DNA from: JBIQKZ01 sp044464765
Lineage (GTDB): Bacteria; Pseudomonadota; Gammaproteobacteria; Burkholderiales; Burkholderiaceae_B
Direction: 5' to 3'
NCBI GenBank assembly: GCA_044464765.1
Contig: JBIQKZ010000003.1
Span: 124,001-188,000 of the forward strand
Length of the DNA stretch: 64,000 nt
In this document: positions 48,201 through 56,774 of the stretch, in pieces
Numbering within the stretch: position 1 is the first letter of the stretch
Layout: each line of letters opens with the position of its first letter
Made by a program: the position numbers and the translations under genes
The notes under the pieces: generated by a model
The model's database searches: none
What the model saw: the letters and a program-made list of their open reading frames with translations, nothing else
Told to the model about the DNA's origin: nothing

Positions 48201-49031
48201 GTAGTTGCTCGGTACTCGGATAATCTGGCCGCGCCAATGGTAAGCACGGGTCGGGATCGAGCGGAACTGCTCGGCGTCGACCTTGATGCCAACCATGGCC
48301 GTCATCGGGTAGCGGAATTTTCCGTCAATGACTTCGGCGTACGATTGCACCTGGAAGGTGTCTTGGATCGCGCTCGATTCGGCCATCGGGGTGATTCGGC
48401 GAACCCTCACCGTCCAGCCCGTCAACGAGACGGGCAGGTCAATGCGATGGGTACGCGCATAGCCGTTGACCGTCTTTCCGTCCATGGCCGTGGATAGAAT
48501 TTGAGTAAACGAACCTCCGGCTACGGCCAGGTCAATCGCGTATTCGATGCGAAACCCGACCCGATCCCCGGCGTTGTCTCCGGTCTCAACAGCTTTTACG
48601 AGCTGCGGACAAAACACCGTGACACGAACAGCGGATAAGTCGGGGTTCGTAATCAGTTGCGTCCAAGACGTGCTTGGCTGAACCTCGACACCCACTGCCG
48701 TGACGCTGGCCGAGGCGGGGAACCCCGGAATATGATCTTGGTCCTGCGTGCCGTAGCGTATTTCTGCCTGGACATTACGAAAGTTCAGGCTGCCGTCGGC
48801 GTTTTGGATGGGCGTGCCATCCAGATAAATGTCACGCAGCGGATCAGAGCTATGAACCGGCCCGGCCATCGTGCCGTTGCCGATGACATCCAGTAAAGCA
48901 GCAAAGGACGTGTTGTGCAGGCTGTCGGGGTGCTCAACGGGCGTGCGGGCGCTTCCTCCCCCGCCTTTGCCGCCACCGCCCGAGCCAACAATGCGAACGC
49001 CGCCACGGCGCTCTTCCAGCGCTACCGTCAT
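45258..49031 (-). CDS. tail tip / host specificity protein (lambda J family)
   Basis: A 1257-residue tail-tip protein. It has a Gly-rich start (SGGGGKGGGGS) and the J core, with DPLRDIYLDGTPIQN and a long central region. Fibronectin-like segments lie near the middle (VQIASFHKFYQGTTRHMAEI, then YDVQWRRDNGDW). There is a late helical region with repeated AKI/TAKI units (about 1110-1140), and a C-terminal beta domain. It binds the host receptor. It overlaps tail I by four bases. Confidence 0.93.
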   Translation of the reverse strand: MTVALEERRGGVRIVGSGGGGKGGGGSARTPVEHPDSLHNTSFAALLDVIGNGTMAGPVHSSDPLRDIYLDGTPIQNADGSLNFRNVQAEIRYGTQDQDHIPGFPASASVTAVGVEVQPSTSWTQLITNPDLSAVRVTVFCPQLVKAVETGDNAGDRVGFRIEYAIDLAVAGGSFTQILSTAMDGKTVNGYARTHRIDLPVSLTGWTVRVRRITPMAESSAIQDTFQVQSYAEVIDGKFRYPMTAMVGIKVDAEQFRSIPTRAYHWRGQIIRVPSNYDPIARTYSGVWDGTFKSAWSNNPAWIYYDMLTNKLYGLGDRIDASMIDRYALYQIGAYCDQLVSDGMGGQEPRFVCNVYLQSQADALRVLNDLTSVFRGMSYWANGQVVAVADRPSDPVYTYTNANVIDGRFEYTGADLSTRKTVALVSWSDPTDFYRAKVEVVNDDDGIARYGIRKVEVKAFGCTSRGQAQRVGLYHLYTSRMETGGISHSVGLDGVIPQPGDIIKIADRNRAGRKIGGRIKEATTTTLVLDREADVKAGDTITVNMPNGTTQSRVVTSLVGVLWDGMTYWDAQNFWDGVSGKRVRVTPAFTYTPRPEAGWAIDTDDLVTQPARVVSVKDSGGITFEISAVLHHPDKFTAIDTGTRLEPLPVSVVPPRSQLAPSNVQIASFHKFYQGTTRHMAEITWDAAENAVAYDVQWRRDNGDWVTVPRTGTRLVEILDAYSGDYIARVRAINGLDVPSLWAYSLSTAVAGNISAPPVVASFTAAGIIFGIALEWVFPSGPNIIERAELRYAQADDFNGAVLLGEFSYPTNRHTLLNLAAGATLYFWIRLIDKNGTPGEWYPTGGGVMGQASADAQGYLEYFNGLIGEDQLAAGLIEGIKDEVSEGLAEEVFDEVIGNLSGDEDIYSGDPTVFSGTLSVLKSIASGDLALSQRIDAQVGRIGDNYAAIREESIVRATQTEALAQQTSLLAAQTSINSSAISSTSNALASLDGQLEATYTLRAEVTSGGQMYAAGMALGVYAQPGQPVQSSFYVLADRFALLNLTNGIATTPFVVQGGQAFINQALIGTAWIQTAHIENLAITNAKIANLAVDTAKIQDAAITTAKIGNAEITNAKIGYAQVDRLKLGANSATVSAYYTYPATYTWVYNAAWTPLYSASFYLAEAASTLIFINNSAPGNDPAEGQATGVRVLINGSVYWQYIGSQGLPDLPTSAWVSVPSLPAGTNAIVVEYLASTSGGGGYVNFPGINFTALATYR

Positions 49032-49654
49032 TGCTGATCCTCGGCAAACATGTCGGCTGACACCGTCACCGACCCCACAATGACCTCGCCATAGAGGACA
49101 GGTGCGGGGTTACCCTGGGCCGTCACGTTGACGGGGCCGTTAAAGTTGTAGCTGGCTCCGTTGTCGGGTGATTCGACGCTCGTTAATCCTTGCGGTTGCT
49201 TGGTCAGTAGCTGCGAGACGCCGCCCAAGACCATGGCAACACCTAGGTTGAAAGCGAGCTGTCCCGCCCAGCCCGAGAATGCGAGGGAGCCGCCTGCCAG
49301 CGACGCCCCGCCGGTGAGAAATGCCCCACCGATAAGCGCCGCCCCAAGAATGATCTGAAAGAAGCCGCCGCGTCCTGACCCCAGAATCACCGGCGCGATG
49401 CGAATGTCGTCATTTCCGGCTGGGTAACTTAGGCCCTCTTCACCAATATTCTGTTTGCCGATGAAGCACGCATAGCCAAGTCCCTTATCCTTGCTTTCGT
49501 TCAGGAATCGCTGAAACCCCGGCACCATCTGGCATAGGGCGCGCACAGCCCCAGCAGTGTCATTGCAGACGAACTGATGGACTCGCCCAAACTCGGCGCC
49601 AAGCTTTCCGTATAACCGGATCGTGCGCAGCTTTTCGGTTTGCTCAAGATTCAT
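49028..49654 (-). CDS. tail assembly protein (lambda I family)
   Basis: 208 residues from the ATG at 49654 (MNLEQTEKLRTIRLYGKLG). A Gly/Ala-rich hydrophobic middle (IILGAALIGGAFLTGGASLAGG) is typical of lambda gpI. It acts in tail-tip assembly. A terminator-like hairpin and an unusual ATTTGGTGTGTC leader precede its start. Confidence 0.88.
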   Translation of the reverse strand: MNLEQTEKLRTIRLYGKLGAEFGRVHQFVCNDTAGAVRALCQMVPGFQRFLNESKDKGLGYACFIGKQNIGEEGLSYPAGNDDIRIAPVILGSGRGGFFQIILGAALIGGAFLTGGASLAGGSLAFSGWAGQLAFNLGVAMVLGGVSQLLTKQPQGLTSVESPDNGASYNFNGPVNVTAQGNPAPVLYGEVIVGSVTVSADMFAEDQQ

Positions 49655-49672
49655 GACACACCAAATAAAAAA

Positions 49673-49688
49673 GCCCCTCGAAAGGGGC
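49673..49688 (-). terminator. terminator with a UUCG loop before tail I
   Basis: A GCCCCT-TTCG-AGGGGC hairpin is followed by six T's on the minus strand. It lies between the membrane protein gene and tail I, inside the late operon. Confidence 0.75.
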
Positions 49689-49708
49689 CTCAAAGAAATA
49701 AGAATTAC

Positions 49709-50005
49709 CTACATCCGCCGATACTGCACAATGTTATTGCCCACGATCCCCGCATACACGACAACCAGTGCTGCGTAGACATAAACGAGGGTTTCTCTGA
49801 CGTGCGGAAACGCAATGACTACACCGATCAGCACAGCCATTAGAAAGCCCTTTATGAGCGCTAGGGCCGCGCCAATCTCCATGCGTTGAAACAGCCAGCG
49901 CAGCACAGGGTTAAGCTCCCTTCCGCCCGCAGCGATAATGCGCATGGTTGTGACGGCATCCAGCAGGTTCAAGACGCCAAGGATGGCAATAAGCACATAA
50001 ATCAT
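49709..50005 (-). CDS. small phage membrane protein
   Basis: 98 residues with three or four hydrophobic segments (VLIAILGVLNLLDAVTTM, AALALIKGFLMAVLIGVVIAF, LVYVYAALVVVYAGIVGNNIV). It resembles DUF5658-type phage membrane proteins by pattern. Its start overlaps the upstream stop by four bases. It belongs to a three-gene insert between K and I. A superinfection or host membrane role is possible but unproven. Confidence 0.75.
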   Translation of the reverse strand: MIYVLIAILGVLNLLDAVTTMRIIAAGGRELNPVLRWLFQRMEIGAALALIKGFLMAVLIGVVIAFPHVRETLVYVYAALVVVYAGIVGNNIVQYRRM

Positions 50006-50283
50006 AATTCAACGTCTCCAGAAAAAATCCGATAAGGCTGATTCGGACTTGATATGACATATTGCTCAAGTTCCTCTGGCACATCAAACGCATTGACGTG
50101 ATAGCCGTCCAGCACTTCGGGCTCTACGATCACGTTGCCGTCTTCGTCCCATTGCCCGCCACGAGTGATCACACCTAGGACATCCCAGTCGGGGAGCGTG
50201 ACGTTACCTTCTTCGTTGGTAAATGGGGCTAGGGCGGCGGTGTAGGCTTGTTCGCTGGGGAAGCGTAGGAAGATGGTTTTCAT
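50002..50283 (-). CDS. hypothetical phage protein of the K-I insert
   Basis: 93 residues, acidic, with FLRFPSEQAYTAALAPF and DVPEELEQYVISSPNQPYRIF. It is coupled to both neighbours through four-base overlaps. I do not recognise the family. It may be a chaperone for the fibre-like protein before it. Confidence 0.7.
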   Translation of the reverse strand: MKTIFLRFPSEQAYTAALAPFTNEEGNVTLPDWDVLGVITRGGQWDEDGNVIVEPEVLDGYHVNAFDVPEELEQYVISSPNQPYRIFSGDVEL

Positions 50284-51794
50284 GACGTTAGGGCCTCCAT
50301 TTCGACGTCGGGGGGGCGGCGGGGGAAGATGTGCGGGCGATAGATTCTGCCGCCCGCCCCGTTGAACACATCCATTAGAGCCACGTCGCTGAAATTAAAC
50401 TCAGACGGGGTTACGGTTCTAATTAGTGCGCTGTTTCGGTAAATCGAACAGCCTGTCGAATCCCAGGCTATCGCAATCTTCTTTCGCACCCCTGGCACTA
50501 ACGTTTCGAGGGCAATATTGCCAGAGGTCCCAATAGACAGCCCCCAAGCTGAAAGATTGTTCCAATACAACCTGGTTACGCCCGCTGCGGTGCGCAGGCG
50601 GAGCATTGAACCGCCAAGCACAGTTGACTCAAGATCGAGGATGATCGCCCCCTCGCTCGGATTAAACACACTCGCAAACGCTTCGCCCTGTAGCGCCAGA
50701 TTGTCAGCGGCGCGGGTGGCTTGGGCGCTGGTGGTTGGGATGTAGGGGGCCAAGTCACCGGCGTTTGGTTGAGCGCCAAATATTAATGCGGTCTCCCCTG
50801 CTGGGTCAGATACCGATGATATTCGACCGCCTTCCCATTTTTTATTCGTAGCGACCAGCGAAGGGTATAGATTGCCGATGTGTACGCCATTGGTCACCTT
50901 CACCGAGATTAAACACCATCCATCCGCCATCCTTCGCATTTGTGGGTTAGTTGCTGCGAACGCGCCAAGGGAAAAATGCGATCCGACCGAATAATCATTT
51001 AGGTCAAATTCATAACCGGCGAAGTTGCTGTCGCTATAGTCAAATCCCAAACGCAAGTAACGACCCGTTTCCTTCTTCACAAAGTAGGCAACGGTGTGGC
51101 TTTTATTGTCTCCGGGGTAAATTATCGTCTGCGTCAGATTAACTTCAGTATTTCCCGAGGCCGCAACAGAAGTTAATCTGTACGCTTGGTTCATTCGATC
51201 AGGGCCTAGACCTGCGTCCGGTGCCAAGCTGATTCGAGGCCTCCCTAACCAAGCGGCATTGGAAAAGTCCTGACTGAACTTGAACAAATTCGTCTCCTGC
51301 GGCCTCAACCTCAGCGCCCCATCCTCGAAAACAGGCTCGTTCACGTCAGCAGTTCGCAGCACGCCGAAGTCGTCTATGTAGGCGGCGGGGGTTGAGCGGG
51401 AGTATGTCCAGCGCGGATCAAGCATTGACGCGCCGTGCGAAAACACCTGGTCGAAGCTCGGGATCGGGCCGGATGGGTAAAGGATGCTGTTGAGCTTGGC
51501 GCGGTGTTGGTCCAGATCGTAGGGCAGGTGCACGACGCCTGATTGTGGAATGTCGGTCAGGTCAGGCGCGGATTGCGTTACGTCTTTGCGCAAGTATCGG
51601 GCGTCGTGATCGGCGCTGGATTTGTGAGTGGTGAGGGCATCGCCCACATTACTAGCCGCTTGTTGCGCGTCATGATCGACTTCTTGGACGCCGTCGCGCA
51701 GGTCTTTAAGCAGCGTATTAGTATTACCACGATGCGGCGTGCCCGATGCGGGAACGGCGGCGTCGATCTGGAGGTCGGAAGGCAAATCAGCCAT
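50280..51794 (-). CDS. fibre-like protein with a probable LamG-type domain
   Basis: 504 residues. The N-terminal helical part (LLKDLRDGVQEVDHDAQQAA, then THKSSADHDARYL) resembles trimeric fibre shafts. The segment TNLFKFSQDFSNAAWLGRPR is of a kind seen in phage head-spike/fibre proteins. The C-terminal half looks like a LamG/concanavalin-type beta domain. It overlaps the K-type stop by eight bases. A fibre gene at this position is not part of the lambda order. Confidence 0.75.
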   Translation of the reverse strand: MADLPSDLQIDAAVPASGTPHRGNTNTLLKDLRDGVQEVDHDAQQAASNVGDALTTHKSSADHDARYLRKDVTQSAPDLTDIPQSGVVHLPYDLDQHRAKLNSILYPSGPIPSFDQVFSHGASMLDPRWTYSRSTPAAYIDDFGVLRTADVNEPVFEDGALRLRPQETNLFKFSQDFSNAAWLGRPRISLAPDAGLGPDRMNQAYRLTSVAASGNTEVNLTQTIIYPGDNKSHTVAYFVKKETGRYLRLGFDYSDSNFAGYEFDLNDYSVGSHFSLGAFAATNPQMRRMADGWCLISVKVTNGVHIGNLYPSLVATNKKWEGGRISSVSDPAGETALIFGAQPNAGDLAPYIPTTSAQATRAADNLALQGEAFASVFNPSEGAIILDLESTVLGGSMLRLRTAAGVTRLYWNNLSAWGLSIGTSGNIALETLVPGVRKKIAIAWDSTGCSIYRNSALIRTVTPSEFNFSDVALMDVFNGAGGRIYRPHIFPRRPPDVEMEALTS

Positions 51795-52569
51795 GGCGGT
51801 ATCTCACAATCATGCGGGTGTTGTCACGCCAATACCCTGCGTATAGAACGCGCTCAGACAGTCTGGGCATGGCATGGTGAAGCAAAGCGTTGGGGACGGG
51901 GTGCAAACCGGGCTGGGTTTTTAGGTCGGCATCGCCCAGGTAAATGCCGCCGTGGTTCGTGCGTTCAGAGCGGTGCTGCATCAGGATCACGTCACCGTAC
52001 CGGGGGCCGTCATCGACGCGCACAAAGCCTGCGGACTCGAAGTTTTCAAGGTAAAGCTCTCCGCACTCGGGTTTGTCCCACCAGTTGTCGGGGCGCTCGA
52101 AGTCGGGAATGTCGATGTTCATTTCCCGTGCGTAGAAATCACGTATCAGGGTGTAGCAGTCGAGCTGGCCGTGGAAGAAAGATCGCCCCACCAGGGGCGC
52201 TTGGTAGCCGGACGGCTTAAACGAATGCCAGCCCATCACCTTCGGAGCCTCTTCACCGGCGTCTTGGCCGACAGCTAAAATGTGCCAGGGTAGGCCCGTG
52301 GCCTCGCACGACACCAGATCGGCTTCGGTGGGGAGCGCGTCACGGTCGATATGCGAGTGGACAAGCGCCAGTACTTGGCCTTGGTCCTCGGCAGCGGCGT
52401 AATCTTCGGCGGGCAGCCGGAAGTCCTGACCGTTCTCAGCGGTGTTTCGGCACGGGATGTATCGCTGCTTATCGCCATCAGCAATGATCAGGCCGCACGC
52501 TTCGCGCTTATCGGCCACGTAATCAGCCAACGCGTGACGCTCGATGGCTTTACGAATATGCGCTCTCAT
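51787..52569 (-). CDS. tail tip protein with Mpn and NlpC/P60 domains (lambda K family)
   Basis: 260 residues from the ATG at 52569. The N-terminal JAMM-like metal site is HSHIDRDALPTEAD. The NlpC/P60 part has its Cys in LDCYTLIRDFY and its His in TNHGGIYLGD. gpK-like proteins are peptidoglycan-active tail-tip enzymes. The start coincides with the end of the L-type gene. Confidence 0.92.
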   Translation of the reverse strand: MRAHIRKAIERHALADYVADKREACGLIIADGDKQRYIPCRNTAENGQDFRLPAEDYAAAEDQGQVLALVHSHIDRDALPTEADLVSCEATGLPWHILAVGQDAGEEAPKVMGWHSFKPSGYQAPLVGRSFFHGQLDCYTLIRDFYAREMNIDIPDFERPDNWWDKPECGELYLENFESAGFVRVDDGPRYGDVILMQHRSERTNHGGIYLGDADLKTQPGLHPVPNALLHHAMPRLSERVLYAGYWRDNTRMIVRYRHG

Positions 52570-53300
52570 TATCGAATCCTGTCCGCCGACGCGAAGCCGC
52601 CGTAATTCAGCACGCCGTACTGACCAAACCTGAGCTTGCAATCCGATACCCTGCCGCCACAGCGATCCATGGATGGATCAAGCGTCACCTCGCCGTCTTT
52701 GGTAAACATCAGCGGGCCTGCGTAGCCACAATACGATCCCCGGTACCCGCCTTCCGATCCGGCCATCGTGAGCCACCCACACAGGTTGGCGATGATCTGG
52801 CGACGAGGAAGCTGAACACCATCGAATTGAAGCGGCGAATTCAGAACGAACGTCACAACCTCGGGCGTCTCGAGTCTCTTTTGGCTGACAAGCCAGCGCT
52901 CATCGGGCAGATGCTCGTTCGGGTCAGCCGTTGGGTTGCCGTCGTCAAAATTGACTGCATCCAGGTACTTGACAAAGGTGCGCCGACGAATCAGTGTCGC
53001 CCCCAACAGATCATCCAGCGCCAGGCACAGCGCCGACACAACGCCTGTGATCGGGTTGCCCTCCCCATCTTCACCAATGTTTCCGACCGACAATTCGGGC
53101 AAGGGCTGCTGACCCTCCCCGGTGCGCTCGAAATCTTTGGCTTCAATGGTCCACGGGTAATACTCGTTGCCCTGCCAGGTGATCACGCCGTCGTTGTGGT
53201 TGTGGTATCTCTCCACAAGACCGCCAATGGCCGTGCAATCCAGCTCGTATAGAGTCACGAGGTTGCCCGGCGTGAGGGTTTGAACGTCAGCTAAAATCAT
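52569..53300 (-). CDS. minor tail protein (lambda L family)
   Basis: 243 residues. Four C-terminal-half Cys (in NLCGWL, SYCGYA, DRCGG and SDCKLR) match the four ligands of the Fe-S cluster known in lambda gpL. It forms part of the tail tip. It overlaps M by four bases. Confidence 0.92.
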   Translation of the reverse strand: MILADVQTLTPGNLVTLYELDCTAIGGLVERYHNHNDGVITWQGNEYYPWTIEAKDFERTGEGQQPLPELSVGNIGEDGEGNPITGVVSALCLALDDLLGATLIRRRTFVKYLDAVNFDDGNPTADPNEHLPDERWLVSQKRLETPEVVTFVLNSPLQFDGVQLPRRQIIANLCGWLTMAGSEGGYRGSYCGYAGPLMFTKDGEVTLDPSMDRCGGRVSDCKLRFGQYGVLNYGGFASADRIR

Positions 53301-53635
53301 GGTGCAAACCTTTGCGTGAACGTCGCGGTCAGTGTGTAGTAGTCAACGCCGACCGGAACGACCGTGTAGCTTTTGGCCTCATACAGCCCCGCCGAGCCCA
53401 TAGGCGGCGTCCATTCGAATGGCAGATAGCCTTTGTGGTTATCCAGAAACAGTTTGATCGCCGCGATTCGCACGCCTTGACCGCGAAACGTTAGCGGCCA
53501 GGATTGGGCGCTGTTATTGATCCCATCGCCCGCCGATTGCCTGTAGCCGTCGCCAAACTGAGCTTCGAGCGTGCGAAATTGCGTCTCGCCTTGTGGTCCA
53601 AAGTCCGGCCTCCATGTAAATACCTCGGCCATCAT
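53297..53635 (-). CDS. minor tail protein (lambda M family)
   Basis: 112 residues: FTWRPDFGPQGETQFRTLEAQFGDGY at the start and LTATFTQRF at the end, the usual phage minor tail protein M pattern. It stands between the tape measure and L, with four-base overlaps on both sides. Confidence 0.9.
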   Translation of the reverse strand: MMAEVFTWRPDFGPQGETQFRTLEAQFGDGYRQSAGDGINNSAQSWPLTFRGQGVRIAAIKLFLDNHKGYLPFEWTPPMGSAGLYEAKSYTVVPVGVDYYTLTATFTQRFAP

Positions 53636-56600
53636 CTAACCCCTTGCGCTGAATCCCAGGCGAGCCCGCCCGGCTTGATGGATCGCACCTGTAATTCACG
53701 GAACCGGCCATCGATGTAGCGAGCGATATCCTTGCCGAATCGCTCAAGACCAGCCGGCGCTTCGGACTTGGAGCCCGATTCCGTCACGTAAATATTGACG
53801 ATTGGCGCAGCCGATCCCGAAGCCGACCCGCCCGACGATCCCGAGCCCACGGGCGTCACATGCCCACCTTCGGATCCCATCATCAGAAACTGGCGCTTGC
53901 CGACGTTTAGAAGCTCAGGGATTCCGTCTTCGTTGACCTCGTACATTTTCCCTGCGGAGACCGGGCCGCCCGTGCGCCGGCCGGGGAATGTCCAATCGAC
54001 GCCGGGGGTCACTCCTGCGGGAGCGGATGATCCGCCGCCAAGCAAGTTGCCTAGGAAACCGGATAAAGGCCCGGTAACCCTTTGCTGAATCTGAATGCGG
54101 ATCATCTCGTTGATAATGGAATCCGCCAGGCTCTTAAAGTCGGCCTTGCCGGTTCTGACGAACTGCACTAGCGACTCTTCCATACCTTTGAAGGCGTTGG
54201 ATACCGCGCTGTTGACAGACTCGTAGATATTGGCGGCTTCGTCGGCGTAGTTCCTCATGGCTTCCTGAGCGCCCGTGATCCAGTTTTGCTCGGCAACCAG
54301 TCGGCGCGCGGCCGCGTCTCTAATAATGCCAATCTTGGCCTCTTCGGCTTCGGCCAGCATTCGCATGCGCCGCTGTAGCGCATCCTCTGAGATGCGCGTC
54401 GATTCCGATTCCTGGCCTTCGTCCAGTTCACGACGGCGATTTGCGTACTCTTCGCGCACCGCGTATTCGGCTTCCAGTTGCTCGCGGGTTCGGATGCCCT
54501 GGCCCATGCCTGTGATCGGCAGGAACTCTTGAGCCCTGAACACCGCTAATTCGCTTTCAAGATTCAAGCGTTCGCGTGTGAGCGCAATGTTCTCTTTGTA
54601 GGCGTGATTCGCGTCCAGTAGCGCAATGGCTTGATCCTTTTGCGCCCGGGTGCCGGCCATCGCTTCAACGCGGTAGCGGGCGGCCTCTTGCTCGGTCATG
54701 CCAAGCACGGCAGACTGCTCGCGCAGCGTCTTGATGAGTTCGTCGATCTCTTTGGCTTCTTTCCCGGCATCAGCAAGCGCTTTGCGGCGGGCCTCTTCCT
54801 CTTTCTCCCTCGCTTCGAGCGTGCTGACCAGGGCCAGCGCCTTCTCTTTTTCCAGCGGCACAAGGGTAGCCAGTTCGCCGTGCTCGATGTCATACCGCAG
54901 TTGCGCGGCGCGGCCTGTTTTGCCGATCAGCGCAATTTGCCGGTTAATTTGGGTCTCGAACTTCTTGTACGCATCCGATACCTTATCGAGCGCATCGCCA
55001 CCTTGCGAGATCGGCGCATTCAGAATTCCAAAGAGCGAACGCATCGCGCCATTCAGGCCGTCGATCTTCTGACGTAACGTGTCAGACACGCCTTGCAGCA
55101 TCGTCAATTCATCGCGCCACGTCTTGGCGTGAGGCGCGTTCGGGAACCGCGACAAGCGATCTTGCAAGAACTCGATCGACTGCGTGTTTTCGATGAACTG
55201 CTGGTTCAGCTCCCCCGCCTGGTTCTGGATGTTGAGCAGCTCCGCCCGCGCTTGGTTTTGCGTGAGCGTGGATAGCTTCGCATTTAGCTCGTCAACGCTT
55301 TTGCTCAGGCCGTCTGAACCGGCAGCCGCATCGTCAGCCGACGAGCGAAAGTAAAGGAACGACGCAGCCGCTAAAGCCGCCGTCACGCCAAGCCCTACAG
55401 GGCCGCCCAAGACACCAAGCAACGCTGTTCCAGCCCGCGTATACCCAGCCTGCGCGACCGCCAACTGTTTGAGCGCGGTTTCGTGCGCTTTGGTGGCAGC
55501 GATTACCTGCGCATGGGTGGCGGCAAGGCCGCTCATCGCCCGGGTTTGTGCCAGAGTCGCCGCCGTTTGGGCTGCTTGCGCCTGCGCTTCATCCAGCGTG
55601 GCTTTGGCCGCATGGGTGCGCGCTGCGAACATCGCGATGGTGGCGCGGGTCGACTCGACGGTGCGGGCCGTGTAGACAAAGAGCGCCCCGGCAGCCGTCA
55701 CGCCAATCACGCTAGCGATTGTCTCAAAGTTATCTGCCAGGACGCCAATGCCCGAGGCAAGGCTAGCAGTTGCGCCTGTCGCCTCGTTGTTCCAGCCTAC
55801 ATACTCGGTGAACGCCGTGTTCAGGTTCTGAAGCGCATCTCGAACGGTGGTGGGCATTTCCTCCACGGCTTTGAGGATCTGCTGATTGCCATCAATGAGC
55901 GCCTTGGAGAGCATATCGGCCGAGATTTTGCCCTCGATGCCCATCTTGCGAATTTCGGTCGTCGTCTTGCCCGAGCTTTCGGCGAGCAGATTGACGATGT
56001 TGTCGACCGTGCTGTAGATGGTCATCCAGGCGTCGGCTTCTGCCCTGCCGCGCTGAAAGGATTTGGCAAGAGCCTCCATGGCTGCCGTGCTTCGGGCCGC
56101 GCTGGCGCCATTAACCACCAGAAGGCCCGAGAACGTATCCACCGCGTCGATACTCTGGTCGAGCGTTAAGCCCATATCCCGAAGCACCGGGGAGAGCTGA
56201 ATAAAGCTTTCGCGGGTCTCGTTGATGGATCGGTACGTCAGCTGCGCAGATTGGGCCATGCGCTTTTGGACGTGTTCGTATTCGTCCAGGCTGTTCGTTG
56301 CCATCTTGATGCGACTCGCGTACTGGCCCCACTGGTCAGCCGTGTCGATCACATGCATGACAGAAAAGCCGGCAATGGCCGCTTTGAGCACCCGGCTAAT
56401 CGTGGCTGCCGCTGCCGATGCGCGTTCGTCTGTTTGCTGCAACGAGCGATTCAGATTATCAACGCCGCCAGCCCCTTGCTTGGCGTCACGCCCGGCCCCG
56501 GTAAACGCACGGCCCGTACTCGTCGCCGTTTTGCCCGCCTTGTCGGTCGTGTTGACCACGCGGATGCCGGCGCTGTCGAGAGCTTGCAGGGCTGTCTCAA

Positions 56601-56667
56601 GATCCTTGGCCTGCTGCTCGGCGCTGCGGCTGTCGATCGTGATCGATAAGCGGGATTCGTTTGACAT
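53632..56667 (-). CDS. tape measure protein (lambda H family)
   Basis: 1011 residues from the ATG at 56667 (MSNESRLSITIDSRSAEQQ). It is long, helical and Ala-rich. It has a hydrophobic stretch near ALLGVLGGPVGLGVTAALAAAS, coiled-coil segments (REKEEEARRKALADAGKEAK), and the C-terminal tail-length protein signature (GGPVSAGKMYEVNEDGIPELL). It sets tail length and enters the host at injection. The length is similar to lambda H. Confidence 0.93.
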   Translation of the reverse strand: MSNESRLSITIDSRSAEQQAKDLETALQALDSAGIRVVNTTDKAGKTATSTGRAFTGAGRDAKQGAGGVDNLNRSLQQTDERASAAAATISRVLKAAIAGFSVMHVIDTADQWGQYASRIKMATNSLDEYEHVQKRMAQSAQLTYRSINETRESFIQLSPVLRDMGLTLDQSIDAVDTFSGLLVVNGASAARSTAAMEALAKSFQRGRAEADAWMTIYSTVDNIVNLLAESSGKTTTEIRKMGIEGKISADMLSKALIDGNQQILKAVEEMPTTVRDALQNLNTAFTEYVGWNNEATGATASLASGIGVLADNFETIASVIGVTAAGALFVYTARTVESTRATIAMFAARTHAAKATLDEAQAQAAQTAATLAQTRAMSGLAATHAQVIAATKAHETALKQLAVAQAGYTRAGTALLGVLGGPVGLGVTAALAAASFLYFRSSADDAAAGSDGLSKSVDELNAKLSTLTQNQARAELLNIQNQAGELNQQFIENTQSIEFLQDRLSRFPNAPHAKTWRDELTMLQGVSDTLRQKIDGLNGAMRSLFGILNAPISQGGDALDKVSDAYKKFETQINRQIALIGKTGRAAQLRYDIEHGELATLVPLEKEKALALVSTLEAREKEEEARRKALADAGKEAKEIDELIKTLREQSAVLGMTEQEAARYRVEAMAGTRAQKDQAIALLDANHAYKENIALTRERLNLESELAVFRAQEFLPITGMGQGIRTREQLEAEYAVREEYANRRRELDEGQESESTRISEDALQRRMRMLAEAEEAKIGIIRDAAARRLVAEQNWITGAQEAMRNYADEAANIYESVNSAVSNAFKGMEESLVQFVRTGKADFKSLADSIINEMIRIQIQQRVTGPLSGFLGNLLGGGSSAPAGVTPGVDWTFPGRRTGGPVSAGKMYEVNEDGIPELLNVGKRQFLMMGSEGGHVTPVGSGSSGGSASGSAAPIVNIYVTESGSKSEAPAGLERFGKDIARYIDGRFRELQVRSIKPGGLAWDSAQGVR

Positions 56668-56684
56668 GACGCACCAAATAAAAA

Positions 56685-56706
56685 GGCCCTGCATAAAAGC
56701 AGAGCC
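56685..56706 (-). terminator. terminator-like hairpin before the tape measure gene
   Basis: On the minus strand GGCTCTGC-N6-GCAGGGCC (8 bp with one G-U pair) is followed by five T's, then ATTTGGTGCGTC and the tape measure ATG. Confidence 0.7.
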
Positions 56707-56742
56707 TCGAATGAGAAATCCCTAATATCAGGGCGAAAAAAT

Positions 56743-56759
56743 AGCCGCTCAGGGCGGCT
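56743..56759 (-). terminator. terminator after the secreted-protein gene
   Basis: AGCCGC-N5-GCGGCT is followed on the minus strand by ATTTTTTC, 16 bases past the stop of the 106-residue secreted protein. Confidence 0.72.
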
Positions 56760-56774
56760 CGTGGAGCGCTTAGA

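Noticed and set aside
45066..49083. Several plus-strand ORFs opposite the J-type gene
   Set aside because: All overlap a long conserved minus-strand frame and have Arg/His-rich translations without RBS.
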